A stretch of 64,000 nucleotides of DNA, from the NCBI GenBank assembly GCA_025354985.1, contig JANXLU010000097.1:1-64000 (forward strand), given 5' to 3'. The notes under the pieces are model-generated. The model searched no databases and had not been told where the DNA came from. It saw nothing but the letters and a program-made list of their open reading frames with translations. Positions 48,981 to 58,622 of this stretch are shown here, one piece after another; positions within the stretch are counted from its first letter, which is position 1, and every line of letters starts with the position of its first letter. Both the position numbers and the translations under genes were made by a program. The DNA is from Chloroflexota bacterium (lineage in GTDB: Bacteria; Chloroflexota; Anaerolineae; J036; Brachytrichaceae).

Positions 48981-51359
48981 TCACGCCCCCCACCGCCAAT
49001 CCCGAATTTCGGGCATGTCTTCACCAAACTGCTCGATATATGCCTTGTGCTCAATCAGCTTTGCCGCAAATCGCTGTTTGGCATAGGCGGCGGTCGTGCC
49101 CATCTTTGGCACATGATCAATCACATCCATCGCCAGGTGAAAGCGATCCAGGTCATTGCGAACAACCATGTCAAATGGCGTGGTGGTGGTTCCCTCCTCC
49201 TTGAATCCGCGCACGTGCAGGTTGGCGTGACCGGTCCGTCGATACGTCAGCCGATGTATGAGCGTCGGATAACCATGAAACGCAAAGACGATCGGTTTGT
49301 CCACGGTAAAGAGCAGATCAAAATCCGCGTTGGACAGCCCGTGCGGATGCTCACTTGCGGATTGCAACCGCATCAAATCCACCACGTTAATTACGCGCAC
49401 CTTGAGCTCGGGAAGTTCGGCCCGCAGCAAATGCACGGCCGCCAACGTTTCCAGGGTGGGAACATCACCGCAACACGCCATCACCACATCCGGTTCGGCG
49501 CCGGTATCGTTGCTCGCCCACTCCCAAATGCCAAGACCGGCCGAACAATGCGCCACCGCCTGATCCATGGATAGCCATTGCGGCGCCGGCTGCTTCCCGG
49601 CCACGATCACATTAACGTAGTTGCGGCTCCGCAAACAATGATCGGTGACCGACAGCAGGGTGTTGGCATCGGGCGGCAAATACACGCGAATAACCTCGGC
49701 CTTCTTGTTCACCACATGGTCGATAAACCCGGGGTCCTGATGGCTAAACCCGTTGTGATCCTGCCGCCACACGTGCGAGCTCAACAGATAGTTGAGCGAG
49801 GCGATCGGCCGCCGCCACGGTATGCCCCTGGTCGTCTTCAGCCACTTTGCATGCTGGTTAAACATCGAATCGATGATGTGAATAAAGGCCTCGTAACACG
49901 AGAAGAAACCATGCCGCCCGGTGAGCAGATACCCTTCCAGCCAGCCCTCGCACAGGTGTTCGCTCAGCACCTCCATCACCCGACCATCGGCGGCGAGGTG
50001 TTCATCAGTGTCAAGAATCTCGGCCACGGAACACCGATTGGAAGCCTCAAACACGGCATTCCAGCGATTGGAGTTGGTCTCGTCCGGGCTAAATACCCGG
50101 AAATTATCCGGGTTTTGGCGCAGCACATCACGAAGAAACTGGCCCTGTGTTCGGGTGGACTCAACTTCAACGCACCCGGGTGTGGGCACCATCACTTCGT
50201 AATCGTGGTATTTTGGCAGCCGGAGATCGCGGAGCAATGTACCGCCGTTCGCGTGTGGGTTGGCGCTCATCCGGCGTTCATGGGTCGGCGCCAGCGCGGC
50301 AAGTTCGAGCACAAATTTTCCGGCCTCATCAAACAATTCACCGGGCTGATAGCTCTTCAGCCATGACTCGAGCACCGCGACGTGCCCGAGCTTGTGCATG
50401 TCGCTCAAGGGAACCTGGTGGGATCGAAAGCTTCCTTCGGTCTGCTTTCCATCAACCACCTTTGGCCCGGTCCATCCCTTGGGAGAGCGCAGCACGATCA
50501 TCGGCCAGGCCGGACGTTCCTTAAACCCATTCGTCCGGGCGTCTGCTTGGATCGCCTTAATATTGGCGATGACCGCATCCAGCACACCGGCCATGCGCTG
50601 GTGCATGAGAACCGGGTCGTCGCCCTCCACAAAGATGGGCGCGTAGCCATACCCGCGCAACAGAGCTTCCAGCTCGCCCTTGGGTATGCGCGCCAGCACC
50701 GTCGGGCCCGCGATCTTGTAACCATTCAAGTGCAGAATCGGCAGCACGGCGCCATCGCGGACGGGATTCAAGAACTTGTTGGAGTGCCAGCTCGTGGCCA
50801 ACGGGCCGGTCTCGGCTTCGCCATCCCCGATTACACAGGCCGCCATCAAGTCCGGGTTGTCAAACACCGCGCCAAAAGCATGCGCCATACCGTAGCCAAG
50901 TTCGCCACCCTCGTGCATGGAGCCCGGCGTTTCAGGCGCAACGTGGCTGGGAATGCCACCGGGAAACGAAAACTGCTTAAACAGACGCCTGAGCCCTTCC
51001 TCGTCTTGAGAAATAGTCGGGTAGACCTCGCTGTACGTGCCTTCAAGATACGCGTTCGCCACCAGCGCCGGGCCACCGTGCCCGGGTCCGGCGATGTATA
51101 TCATGTTTACATCCTGCGCCTTGATCACCCGGTTCAGATGCGCATAAATAAAGTTGAGCCCGGGTGTTGTGCCCCAGTGCCCAAGCAAACGCGGCTTGAT
51201 ATGCTCAATTGCAAGCGGTTGCTTTAGCAGCGGGTTGTCCAGCAGGTAGATTTGCCCGACCGACAAATAGTTGGCCGCGCGCCAATAGGCGTGAATGCAT
51301 CGCAGGGCGTCGGCATCCAGTGGGTTTTCAATTGGTTCGTTCATGATGTATGCTGTCAT
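48981..51359 (-). CDS. xfp: xylulose-5-phosphate/fructose-6-phosphate phosphoketolase
   Basis: 792 residues, cytosolic and thiamine-diphosphate dependent. It cleaves xylulose 5-phosphate or fructose 6-phosphate with phosphate to give acetyl phosphate and a shorter sugar phosphate. [27 protein letters not shown] is the first signature and [24 protein letters not shown] binds Th[37 protein letters not shown] and [17 protein letters not shown] confirm the family. Full length for Xfp. 13 nt after ackA, which uses its product. Confidence 0.97.
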   Translation of the reverse strand: MTAYIMNEPIENPLDADALRCIHAYWRAANYLSVGQIYLLDNPLLKQPLAIEHIKPRLLGHWGTTPGLNFIYAHLNRVIKAQDVNMIYIAGPGHGGPALVANAYLEGTYSEVYPTISQDEEGLRRLFKQFSFPGGIPSHVAPETPGSMHEGGELGYGMAHAFGAVFDNPDLMAACVIGDGEAETGPLATSWHSNKFLNPVRDGAVLPILHLNGYKIAGPTVLARIPKGELEALLRGYGYAPIFVEGDDPVLMHQRMAGVLDAVIANIKAIQADARTNGFKERPAWPMIVLRSPKGWTGPKVVDGKQTEGSFRSHQVPLSDMHKLGHVAVLESWLKSYQPGELFDEAGKFVLELAALAPTHERRMSANPHANGGTLLRDLRLPKYHDYEVMVPTPGCVEVESTRTQGQFLRDVLRQNPDNFRVFSPDETNSNRWNAVFEASNRCSVAEILDTDEHLAADGRVMEVLSEHLCEGWLEGYLLTGRHGFFSCYEAFIHIIDSMFNQHAKWLKTTRGIPWRRPIASLNYLLSSHVWRQDHNGFSHQDPGFIDHVVNKKAEVIRVYLPPDANTLLSVTDHCLRSRNYVNVIVAGKQPAPQWLSMDQAVAHCSAGLGIWEWASNDTGAEPDVVMACCGDVPTLETLAAVHLLRAELPELKVRVINVVDLMRLQSASEHPHGLSNADFDLLFTVDKPIVFAFHGYPTLIHRLTYRRTGHANLHVRGFKEEGTTTTPFDMVVRNDLDRFHLAMDVIDHVPKMGTTAAYAKQRFAAKLIEHKAYIEQFGEDMPEIRDWRWGA

Positions 51360-51372
51360 TTTGATGCGGTAG

Positions 51373-52578
51373 TTAGGTCGGGATCAGGGTGGGGTCGCGC
51401 GTTTTCTGAGTAACACTCCGGGTTACAAGCCGTGCAATGTGCAGCTCCTCATCCGTGGCGATGACGCGGATCGTCGCGCGGCTCATGGGCTGGCTGATGA
51501 CCGGTGCATTGGCGGCGTTCCACTCCTTGTCCAGCTCAAGCCCCAGAAACTGGAGACCGTCGCAGATGCGCGCCCGGATATCGGGTGCATTTTCGCCGAT
51601 TCCTCCGGCAAAAACCAGCGTATCGATGCCGCCGAGTGCCGTCGCCATCGCGCCGATGGCCTTGCGGGCTTGGTAACAGAACACGCCCAGGGCTTCGGCC
51701 GCGCGCGCGTCGGTGCGCTCCGCCGCGAGCAAATCACGCACATCCGAGCTGGTTTCTGAAAGACCAAGCAGTCCGGACTGGGCGTTGACCATGTGATGAA
51801 ACTGGTCGGTTGTCATGCCCTCGGTGTGCGCAAAATACGCGACCAGACCAGGGTCGAGGTCGCCGCTGCGCGTGCTCATGGGGATCCCGGCGGTGGGCGT
51901 GAATGCCATGGTGGTATCCAGGCATTTGCCCTGATGCACCGCCGCCAAGCTCGCGCCATTGCCCAAGTGGGCCAGCACCACGCACCCCATGGCGGCCTCT
52001 TTGCCGGCCACGGTTTCCAGCTCGCCCATCAAATACTCATACGACAGGCCGTGAAACCCGTATCGGCGCACACCCCGGGCTTCATATTTACGTGGAATCG
52101 GCAGCAGCCTGGCAATACGCGGCAGATTGTGGTGAAAGGCGGTATCAAAACAGGCTATTTGCCTTGCGCCAGGGAACTGTTGCCGGCACAGTTCGATCAG
52201 CGCCAACGCGGCGGGCATGTGATCGGGATCAAACGGGCTGATCCGGTGCAAATCATCCAGCACTTTGTCGTCGGCCTCGGTTGGTTCGAAATGATCCGGC
52301 CCGCCATGGACAATGCGATGCCCGATCGCCGCGATTTCGCTATTGTTTTCCCTCAGAATCTGCACCAGGGACGGCATGCACGAAGCATGATCGGCTGCGC
52401 CAATCGGTGACTCGTGCGGCTTGCCAGACGCTGACGCCACGCTCAGGCTCGGGTTGGGCAATCCAATGCGATCAAACTTTCCCCACACGATGCGTGCCAG
52501 TGGCGGGCCGGGAGCAAACAACGCAAACTTGAGGCTGGATGAGCCGGCGTTAAGGACAAGCAGGGATTCGCTGGTCAT
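51373..52578 (-). CDS. ackA: acetate kinase
   Basis: 401 residues. The start is the ATG at 52576-52578, in ATGA overlap with the upstream P-ATPase stop; the frame open to 52857 is rejected as it lies inside that gene. [31 protein letters not shown] and [39 protein letters not shown] carry the phosphate, metal and acetate-site residues. [25 protein letters not shown] is the C-terminal signature. It converts acetyl phosphate and ADP to acetate and ATP, the energy-yielding step after phosphoketolase. Confidence 0.97.
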   Translation of the reverse strand: MTSESLLVLNAGSSSLKFALFAPGPPLARIVWGKFDRIGLPNPSLSVASASGKPHESPIGAADHASCMPSLVQILRENNSEIAAIGHRIVHGGPDHFEPTEADDKVLDDLHRISPFDPDHMPAALALIELCRQQFPGARQIACFDTAFHHNLPRIARLLPIPRKYEARGVRRYGFHGLSYEYLMGELETVAGKEAAMGCVVLAHLGNGASLAAVHQGKCLDTTMAFTPTAGIPMSTRSGDLDPGLVAYFAHTEGMTTDQFHHMVNAQSGLLGLSETSSDVRDLLAAERTDARAAEALGVFCYQARKAIGAMATALGGIDTLVFAGGIGENAPDIRARICDGLQFLGLELDKEWNAANAPVISQPMSRATIRVIATDEELHIARLVTRSVTQKTRDPTLIPT

Positions 52579-55127
52579 ATTGAGTGTGCAGACCTCCGAT
52601 AAAAGACGGCTTTTGCCAATTCGGAGGCAACCAGATACAGCACCGTAATGCAAAACAAGAACACCAAGAACTCGGCCGGCAACGGCACAAATCCAAACAC
52701 TGCGCCCAAACCAGTATTGGGCAAAAATATCGTTGTGCCTGCGACCACCAGCACCGCAGCCATTAGCAAGGTGCCCGGGCGGCTCTTTACAAATGGGCGG
52801 CGGGTGCGAACCACTATCGTTATGAAGAGTTCGGTCATCAATGACTCGATAAACCACCCGGTGCGAAACTGGCTTTCGTCGGCATGCAGGATCAGGAGCA
52901 GCGAGCCAAACGTTACAAAATCAAACACCGAGCTGATCAATCCGAAGACAATCATGAAATTCCGCACAAAGCCGATGTCCCACCGGCGCGGATGTTCCAC
53001 CATCTCGGCGTCCACGTTGTCTGTCGCGATTGCCATGGATGGCAGGTCGGACAGAAAGTTATTGAGCAGAATTTGCTTTGGGAGCAAGGGTAGAAATGGC
53101 AGGAACAGGGATGCTCCGGCCATGCTGAACATGTTGCCAAAATTGGCGCTTATGGTGGTGCAAATGTATTTAAGCGTGTTTGCAAATGTGGTTCGGCCAT
53201 CGCGCACACCCTGGGCCAGCACTTTGAGATCGCGCTCAAGCAACACTATATCGGCGGCTTCCTTGGCCACGTCCACGGCGCTGTCCACCGAAATGCCAAC
53301 ATCCGCGACGTGAAGCGCCGCGGCATCATTAATGCCGTCGCCCATGTAACCAACCACATTCCCGGCCTGGCGCAGCGCCTTGATGATGCGCTCCTTCTGG
53401 TTGGGTTCAATCTCGGCGAATATGTCCGCCCGGGTGGCCCGGACGCGCAATGCTTCGTCGGTCATGTGCAGCAGGTCACCCCCAACCAACACGTCGGGTT
53501 TGGCCACGCCCAACTGTATGCTCACGCTTGTTGCAATGTGGCGGTTGTCCCCTGTAATGACCTTCAGGGTGATTCCCAATTGCTTTAGCTCCGTGAGTGT
53601 CTCCTTGATATCGGCCTTGAGCGGGTCCTCAAACAACAGAAAACCCTTGAAGACCATGTCGCGTTCATCGTCACGGTTAATCGTTGGGTCGCCCGTAACG
53701 TCGCGGGTGGAAATGCCCAGCACGCGTGCACCCTCGGTGCTCTGTCGTTCATACAAAGCCTCAAGCTGCGGGCGGATCTCGGCTATCGACCGGGTCGTTC
53801 CGCCAATGACAGCCGTGCTACACACATCCAGTATGTTTTTAAGTGCACCCTTGGTAATTATCGTGTGCTTGTCGCCTTCGCTCACAACCACGCTCAGGCG
53901 CCGTCGTATGAAGTCATACGGAACCTCGTCCACCTTGGAGAAGGCGCCCGCTTTCTGATCAAATTGGGTGAGCGCACGCAGGGCCACATCTATCGGGTTG
54001 ACAAATCCGCTTTGATATTTGGAATTCAGATACCCCAACATCAGCACGTCATCATTTGGCTTGCCCTCGGTGTCCAGCGCCGAGCGGATGCGCATGACAC
54101 CTTCTGTAAGCGTACCGGTCTTGTCGGAACACAGCAGGTTCATGCTGCCGAAATTTTGGATCGCGGCCAGACGCTTCACGATGACCTTTCGCTTTGCCAT
54201 CCGCTGCGCGCCATTCGCCAGCGTGATGCTGATGATCGCCGGCAACAGCTCGGGCGTCAGACCCACGGCCAGGGCAAGCGCAAATAAAAAGGAATCCACA
54301 ACCGGCTTCTGCAGATAGGCGTTGATCGCCAGGATGGCGATCACCATGATCAGGGTGATATAGATGATCATGTTGCCAAACGAGCGAATACCGCGCTCAA
54401 ACTCCGTCTCCGGTGGCGGACGGCGCAAATGTTGCGAAATCTTGCCAAACTCGGTCTGAGAGCCGGTGTTTACCACCATCGCCCGGGCAATGCCGCTGAC
54501 GATGTGCGCGCCTTGAAACAGCGCGTTCGACCGTGCGCTAAACGGCGCATCAGCCGCGGCCAGCGCAACCGACTTTTCGGCTGGAAAGCTTTCGCCGGTT
54601 AGCGCGGCCTCGTCTACAAAAACATCCCGCGCTTCCAAAAGAACGCAATCCGCGGGAATGGCATCACCGGCAGACGGTACAATCACATCACCCCCAACCA
54701 GTTGATCGGCGGGCACCTTTACTTCTTTGCCATCGCGCACTACGGTCGTGCTGGTCTTAATGATGGCCAGCAAACTGGCCACCGTATTGGCGGCGCGAAA
54801 CTCCTGAAAAAATCCCAGGAGCGAGCTCATCAACACCACGCTCAGCACAATCAGGGCGTCGGTGGTTTCACCCAGAAAGAATGACAACCCCATTGCAAAG
54901 ATCAGCAACAAAACCAGCGGGCTCTTAAACTGGCTGAGCAGCAATCGTGGCCAAACCACGTCACGCCGGCGCATGCCGGTATCACCGTTGGCCTGCAGTC
55001 GCTTGTAAGACTCGGCGGCGGTCAGACCCTGGGGTGAAGAGTTGAGACGCGTCAGCAGATCGGCCGTTGGTATGCTCCAAAATGCCTTGGTTTCCGCTGC
55101 ACCTGTACGTTCGGATGGTGGTTTCAT
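52575..55127 (-). CDS. mgtA: MgtA/MgtB-type P-type ATPase
   Basis: 850 residues from the ATG at 55125-55127; the frame is open to 55301 but that part is unlike the family. DEAALTGESFPAEK is the actuator loop. LLCSDKTGTLTEGVMRI has the phosphorylated Asp. VITGDNRHIATSV and GYMGDGINDAAALHVADVGISVDSAVDVAKEAADIVLLE are the P-domain motifs. The C-terminal spans include SDLPSMAIATDNVDAEMVEHPRRWDI, usual in Mg2+-importing type IIIB pumps. No N-terminal metal-binding domain. Mg2+ uptake may support ThDP- and ATP-dependent enzymes downstream, with which it is coupled by ATGA. Confidence 0.92.
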   Translation of the reverse strand: MKPPSERTGAAETKAFWSIPTADLLTRLNSSPQGLTAAESYKRLQANGDTGMRRRDVVWPRLLLSQFKSPLVLLLIFAMGLSFFLGETTDALIVLSVVLMSSLLGFFQEFRAANTVASLLAIIKTSTTVVRDGKEVKVPADQLVGGDVIVPSAGDAIPADCVLLEARDVFVDEAALTGESFPAEKSVALAAADAPFSARSNALFQGAHIVSGIARAMVVNTGSQTEFGKISQHLRRPPPETEFERGIRSFGNMIIYITLIMVIAILAINAYLQKPVVDSFLFALALAVGLTPELLPAIISITLANGAQRMAKRKVIVKRLAAIQNFGSMNLLCSDKTGTLTEGVMRIRSALDTEGKPNDDVLMLGYLNSKYQSGFVNPIDVALRALTQFDQKAGAFSKVDEVPYDFIRRRLSVVVSEGDKHTIITKGALKNILDVCSTAVIGGTTRSIAEIRPQLEALYERQSTEGARVLGISTRDVTGDPTINRDDERDMVFKGFLLFEDPLKADIKETLTELKQLGITLKVITGDNRHIATSVSIQLGVAKPDVLVGGDLLHMTDEALRVRATRADIFAEIEPNQKERIIKALRQAGNVVGYMGDGINDAAALHVADVGISVDSAVDVAKEAADIVLLERDLKVLAQGVRDGRTTFANTLKYICTTISANFGNMFSMAGASLFLPFLPLLPKQILLNNFLSDLPSMAIATDNVDAEMVEHPRRWDIGFVRNFMIVFGLISSVFDFVTFGSLLLILHADESQFRTGWFIESLMTELFITIVVRTRRPFVKSRPGTLLMAAVLVVAGTTIFLPNTGLGAVFGFVPLPAEFLVFLFCITVLYLVASELAKAVFYRRSAHSI

Positions 55128-55307
55128 GTTAGGGCTGCAATGAACGACATTAACATAACGGCGTTCTTGCGATGCGCACACTTCAAAACTGTATGCAGGC
55201 CGCGCCGCCCGGTCAACGGCCCATTCACCAACCGCGAGCTGGCCGGGTGGCCAGTCGGAGCCCCGGCGATATGCGCCCAAACGGCTACCGCATGTCGGCA
55301 ACCAAAC

Positions 55308-55646
55308 CTACCGCGTGACCCGCATCATGGACAATGGAGTCCATTCCTCACCCTTGCCGGGGAAATGCAGCTGATAGCCATCCGACCTGTCGTCGGAAAC
55401 CTTCTCCACCAATGCGGGAAGGTAGTCATCCTCACCATTCCAGCGTGCATGCACGCGGTCACCCACCTCAATATCAATCGGTAGCATCTGTTGAAGATTG
55501 CACCACTGCTTGTCACCGTCATCAAAGCGTACGTAGGTGCACTGCTCCAAGTCTCGGTCGTGCCTCAAGACCGTTGCAGGATACCAAAATTCGTCGTGCT
55601 TCCATTGCACCAGGAGGTGTTCGCCTTTTTTGACTTTGTCTTTCAT
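55308..55646 (-). CDS. small tandem Tudor/Agenet-like protein
   Basis: 112 residues, no signal or membrane span. Two similar halves: LLVQWKHDEFWYPATVLRHDRDLEQCTYVRFDDGDKQWCNLQQML and RVHARWNGEDDYLPALVEKVSDDRSDGYQLHFPGKGEEWTPLSMM. Each follows the Tudor/Agenet pattern: a first strand ending in Trp, an aromatic plus Pro-Ala start of strand 2, a beta bulge, an acidic DG or PGKG turn, then Trp. Tudor domains of eukaryotes bind methylated Lys or Arg; bacterial members are little studied. It stands alone between the P-ATPase operon and the plus-strand genes. Binding partner unknown. Confidence 0.7.
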   Translation of the reverse strand: MKDKVKKGEHLLVQWKHDEFWYPATVLRHDRDLEQCTYVRFDDGDKQWCNLQQMLPIDIEVGDRVHARWNGEDDYLPALVEKVSDDRSDGYQLHFPGKGEEWTPLSMMRVTR

Positions 55647-55802
55647 AGTTGACGGTTAGGGTAGCACCCCCCGCCCCGGTGCGTAATCGGCTGGCCTGAT
55701 TTACCCGTGTAGGACAAAACCCATGCCATGTGTGGTGTATCTGACTCATTCAATAGACAACCGCACATTGCGCTTTTGGATGGGAGGCATTATGGTGAAT
55801 CC

Positions 55803-56177
55803 ATGAAAACCAAGCCTGTGTCATCGATTCTGATCGGGGTTCTGGTCAGCGCCACGGTGGAGTTTCTGTCGCAGGTGTTTGAGGAACGAAAAAATCGAAT
55901 CCGCACTCAGACGGACGCACCGGAAACATCCCGTTCCGATGCCGCACAGAAGCCCGACCCTGTTCCGGTCGATGTCTCACCACCTGCCACGGTGCGCCAG
56001 CGATTGACACCCGGCCGCGCCACGGTATTTGGCGCGCTGGGCGTTTGTGCGCTAGGCGCATTGATCTGCGTTGCGGTTGTCACCCGCGCAACCAAGCGAT
56101 CAGCAATGGCAAATGCCGATGGTCCTCAACAGAATCAAGCCGGCGACGCACCCCACGCTGAATCGCAGCCAAGTTAG
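55803..56177 (+). CDS. unknown small membrane protein
   Basis: 124 residues from the ATG at 55803; GGGAGG (55782-55787) is a little far upstream. Two hydrophobic segments: SSILIGVLVSATVEFLSQVF at the N terminus and VFGALGVCALGALICVAVV near residue 90. The loop is Pro/Asp/Thr rich and the tail is Asn/Gln rich. No family recognised. It precedes DoxX by 41 nt. Confidence 0.5.
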   Translation: MKTKPVSSILIGVLVSATVEFLSQVFEERKNRIRTQTDAPETSRSDAAQKPDPVPVDVSPPATVRQRLTPGRATVFGALGVCALGALICVAVVTRATKRSAMANADGPQQNQAGDAPHAESQPS

Positions 56178-56218
56178 GCAAACACGTATTTAGAAACGAA
56201 AAACCAGCAGAACACACC

Positions 56219-56815
56219 ATGACAAACATGAACACCCCCATGAGCCACGGCCACGTCATTGAAGACCCGCCTTTGGCGCGCTTTCTATTTAGCGATAAAC
56301 GCTTCAGTTGGATTTGGCTGATCCTGCGCGTCTGGCTGGGCGTGCAGTGGGTTGAGGCCTCCTTGCACAAAATTTCCGACCCGGCCTGGGTCACAACCGG
56401 GCTGGCCCTTAAGGGCTTCTGGACGGGCGCGGTAACAATCCCGGCCAGCGGCAAGTCCGTTATTGCTTTTGACTGGTATCGCAACATCCTGAGCTGGCTG
56501 CTTGACACCGAAGCCTACACGTGGTTTGGCAAGCTCGTGGCCTACGGTGAGTTCCTCATCGGTGTGGCGCTCATCATCGGTGCGTTCGTCGGTGTGGCCG
56601 CCTTTTTTGGCGCGTTCCTAAACTGGAACTTTGTGATGGCCGGCGCAGCCAGCAGCAACGGGTTGCTGCTCGTGTTGGCCGTGCTCCTGGTTCTGGCCTG
56701 GAAAACCGCCGGCTACATCGGCGCGGACTTCTTCCTCCTGCGCTGGTTGGGCGTGCCTTGGAACCGCACAAACACGCGGACCTCGGAGAAGACGCCGTCT
56801 CCAACGCTCTCCTGA
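56219..56815 (+). CDS. DoxX-family membrane protein
   Basis: 198 residues with four hydrophobic segments. LILRVWLGVQWVEASLHKISDPAWVTTG and FGKLVAYGEFLIGVALIIGAFVGVAAFFGAFLNWNFVMAG are DoxX/DoxD-type blocks. The family includes the small subunit of thiosulfate:quinone oxidoreductase and redox-stress membrane proteins, but most members are uncharacterised. No DoxA-like partner is adjacent. A perfect 12-bp hairpin follows at 56845-56872. Confidence 0.8.
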   Translation: MTNMNTPMSHGHVIEDPPLARFLFSDKRFSWIWLILRVWLGVQWVEASLHKISDPAWVTTGLALKGFWTGAVTIPASGKSVIAFDWYRNILSWLLDTEAYTWFGKLVAYGEFLIGVALIIGAFVGVAAFFGAFLNWNFVMAGAASSNGLLLVLAVLLVLAWKTAGYIGADFFLLRWLGVPWNRTNTRTSEKTPSPTLS

Positions 56816-56844
56816 GCAATCTATTTTCACCCACACCCCTGTGA

Positions 56845-56872
56845 CCGGATCCCTGCAGCCGCAGGGATCCGG
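56845..56872. repeat. perfect 12-bp hairpin between doxX-like and usp genes
   Basis: CCGGATCCCTGC (56845-56856) pairs with GCAGGGATCCGG (56861-56872) around AGCC. No T-run follows on the plus strand. It could slow polymerase or block decay ahead of the Usp-transporter operon. Confidence 0.75.
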
Positions 56873-56883
56873 CAGATCCAAAT

Positions 56884-57336
56884 ATGTTTGACAAAATCCT
56901 CGTTCCGCTCGACGGCTCGCAAATGGCCGAGGCGGTTTTCCCGCTGGTTCGTAAGATCGCCGAACAGAACGACTCGCACGTCGTCCTGTTTCACGTCACC
57001 ACGCCCCTGGACGCCATGTACTATGGATCGGAACTAATGGCGGCCTCCGTGGATATGGAGCACACCATGCGCGTTCAGGCAAATACGTATTTGCAACACA
57101 CGCTATCATCGTGGGTGGATCGGGGTCTCAAAGCGGTGGCCGTTCTCAAGGACGCCGCAAATGTACCCTCTGCAATCACAAGTTACGCGACCGCGCACGG
57201 CGTTGATCTGATCGCAATGTCCACCCATGGGCGCAGCGGTCTTGACAATCTGCTGGTTGGCGGCATTGCCGTCAGCGTTCTGCACCAGACCCAGGTTCCG
57301 GTGCTTATGGTTCATCCAGACGAAACACAGCCATGA
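56884..57336 (+). CDS. universal stress protein (UspA family)
   Basis: 150 residues. FDKILVPLDGSQMAEAVFPLVRKIAEQ starts the alpha/beta fold. LIAMSTHGRSGLDNLLVGGIAVSVLHQTQVPVLMV contains the G-x2-G-x9-G-S/T-type nucleotide motif, partly kept, so ATP binding is plausible. It ends in a 4-nt ATGA overlap with the sugar-binding lipoprotein, tying stress sensing to a mannoside transporter. The role in the operon is inferred from position. Confidence 0.85.
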   Translation: MFDKILVPLDGSQMAEAVFPLVRKIAEQNDSHVVLFHVTTPLDAMYYGSELMAASVDMEHTMRVQANTYLQHTLSSWVDRGLKAVAVLKDAANVPSAITSYATAHGVDLIAMSTHGRSGLDNLLVGGIAVSVLHQTQVPVLMVHPDETQP

Positions 57337-58622
57337 AAAACAAACTACAAAATACACTGGGCATTGCGGCGGCCGGCTTGCTCGGGTTGCTCGCGTGCTC
57401 GGCCCCGGTCGTCCCTGTCGGGTCCGCCCCCGCGGGCACAAAAGCAATCATTCGCCTGTCGACCTGGACGGGTGTGGACGAAGCCAAAGAGCTTCAGGCG
57501 GTGATTGACCGGATCAATGCCAAAGCCACGACTTATCAGATCGTGCATGAACCCCAACCCGCGGACTATTACACCAAGCTGCAGACCAACCTGGCGGGTG
57601 GTACGGCCGCTGATCTGATCTGGCTGTCGCAGGAGTATGTCACAGGCTATGCAAACCGCAATGTGCTGCTCGACATCAGCGCGCGGTTGGCCGCCGATAC
57701 GCGTCCGGCGGCCAAGCTGGATGATTATTATCCAAGCGTGTTGCAAACGGCACAATTCAGCGGCAAGACCTACGGTCTGCCGTGGATTGCCCAACCGGTC
57801 ATGTTGTATTACAACCCAAAACTGTTTGCAGATGCCGGAGTAGCCCTTCCCACTGATGCCTGGACGTGGGATGACTTCAAAAGCGCCGCAGCCAAGCTTA
57901 CCCGGGATACCAATGGCGATGGCAAACCCGATGTTTACGGCACCGCATTTAACGGCTGGCCGCCGGTTCAAATGTTTATTTGGCAGGCGGGCGGCGATAT
58001 TTTGAACGCCGATAAGACACAGGCGGTCATCAACTCACCCGAGGCCACACTCGGGCTAAACTTTTACGCGGACATTATTTACAACCCCAAATATGCCGCC
58101 CCGGAAAGCGTGATTACCGAACAGGGGTTTGGCGAGCTGGCCAAGAACGGCAAGGTTGCCATGTTCTATGGTGGCGCGTCCGATGACCTCGATACCTCCC
58201 ACGCCGTAGACCCGAAATTTGCCCTGATGAAGGTCGCACTGGTGCCCAAGGGCCCAAAGAACCGGGCCACGTTTGCCTGGACGGGCTCAACCGTGATCAA
58301 CGCAGCCACCAAGAACCCGGCCGCAGCCTACGATGCACTGGTTGACCTGACCGAGGGCATTCAGCATTGGAAAATTGTGGCGCCGCGCAAATCCCTCGCC
58401 AGTGTCGAAACGATCGTGGCCAGCGTGCCTGCCAAGAAAGACTCGGCTGCGATGATATTGTTGGCGTTGCCTGATGCGCGTTCATTTCGCATTATTCCCC
58501 GCCAGAGCGAGTGGGATACGGCCTTCTTTGAAAAGGTGCAGGACCCACTGTTCAGAAAGCAAGGCACCACCGCCGACCTTGTCACCAAGGCGCTGCCGGA
58601 GCTCAATGCAATCCTGAAATAG
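57333..58622 (+). CDS. ABC sugar-binding lipoprotein
   Basis: 429 residues. GIAAAGLLGLLACSAP is a lipoprotein signal with lipid-modified Cys. The rest is a family 1 periplasmic sugar-binding protein: ADLIWLSQEYVTGYANRNVLLDIS, YGLPWIAQPVMLYYNPKLFADAGVALPTDAWTWDDF and KVAMFYGGASDD are typical. It catches a carbohydrate outside the cell and passes it to the permeases. The downstream GH130 gene points to a beta-mannoside, by inference. It overlaps usp by 4 nt and the first permease by 1 nt. Confidence 0.93.
   Translation: MKNKLQNTLGIAAAGLLGLLACSAPVVPVGSAPAGTKAIIRLSTWTGVDEAKELQAVIDRINAKATTYQIVHEPQPADYYTKLQTNLAGGTAADLIWLSQEYVTGYANRNVLLDISARLAADTRPAAKLDDYYPSVLQTAQFSGKTYGLPWIAQPVMLYYNPKLFADAGVALPTDAWTWDDFKSAAAKLTRDTNGDGKPDVYGTAFNGWPPVQMFIWQAGGDILNADKTQAVINSPEATLGLNFYADIIYNPKYAAPESVITEQGFGELAKNGKVAMFYGGASDDLDTSHAVDPKFALMKVALVPKGPKNRATFAWTGSTVINAATKNPAAAYDALVDLTEGIQHWKIVAPRKSLASVETIVASVPAKKDSAAMILLALPDARSFRIIPRQSEWDTAFFEKVQDPLFRKQGTTADLVTKALPELNAILK

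Noticed and set aside
52579-52857. A 93-residue N-terminal extension of acetate kinase
   Set aside because: It lies inside the P-ATPase gene and lacks family similarity; AckA starts at [12 protein letters not shown].
55128-55301. An N-terminal extension of the P-ATPase
   Set aside because: Arg-rich and unlike MgtA; the family-like part begins at the ATG at 55127.
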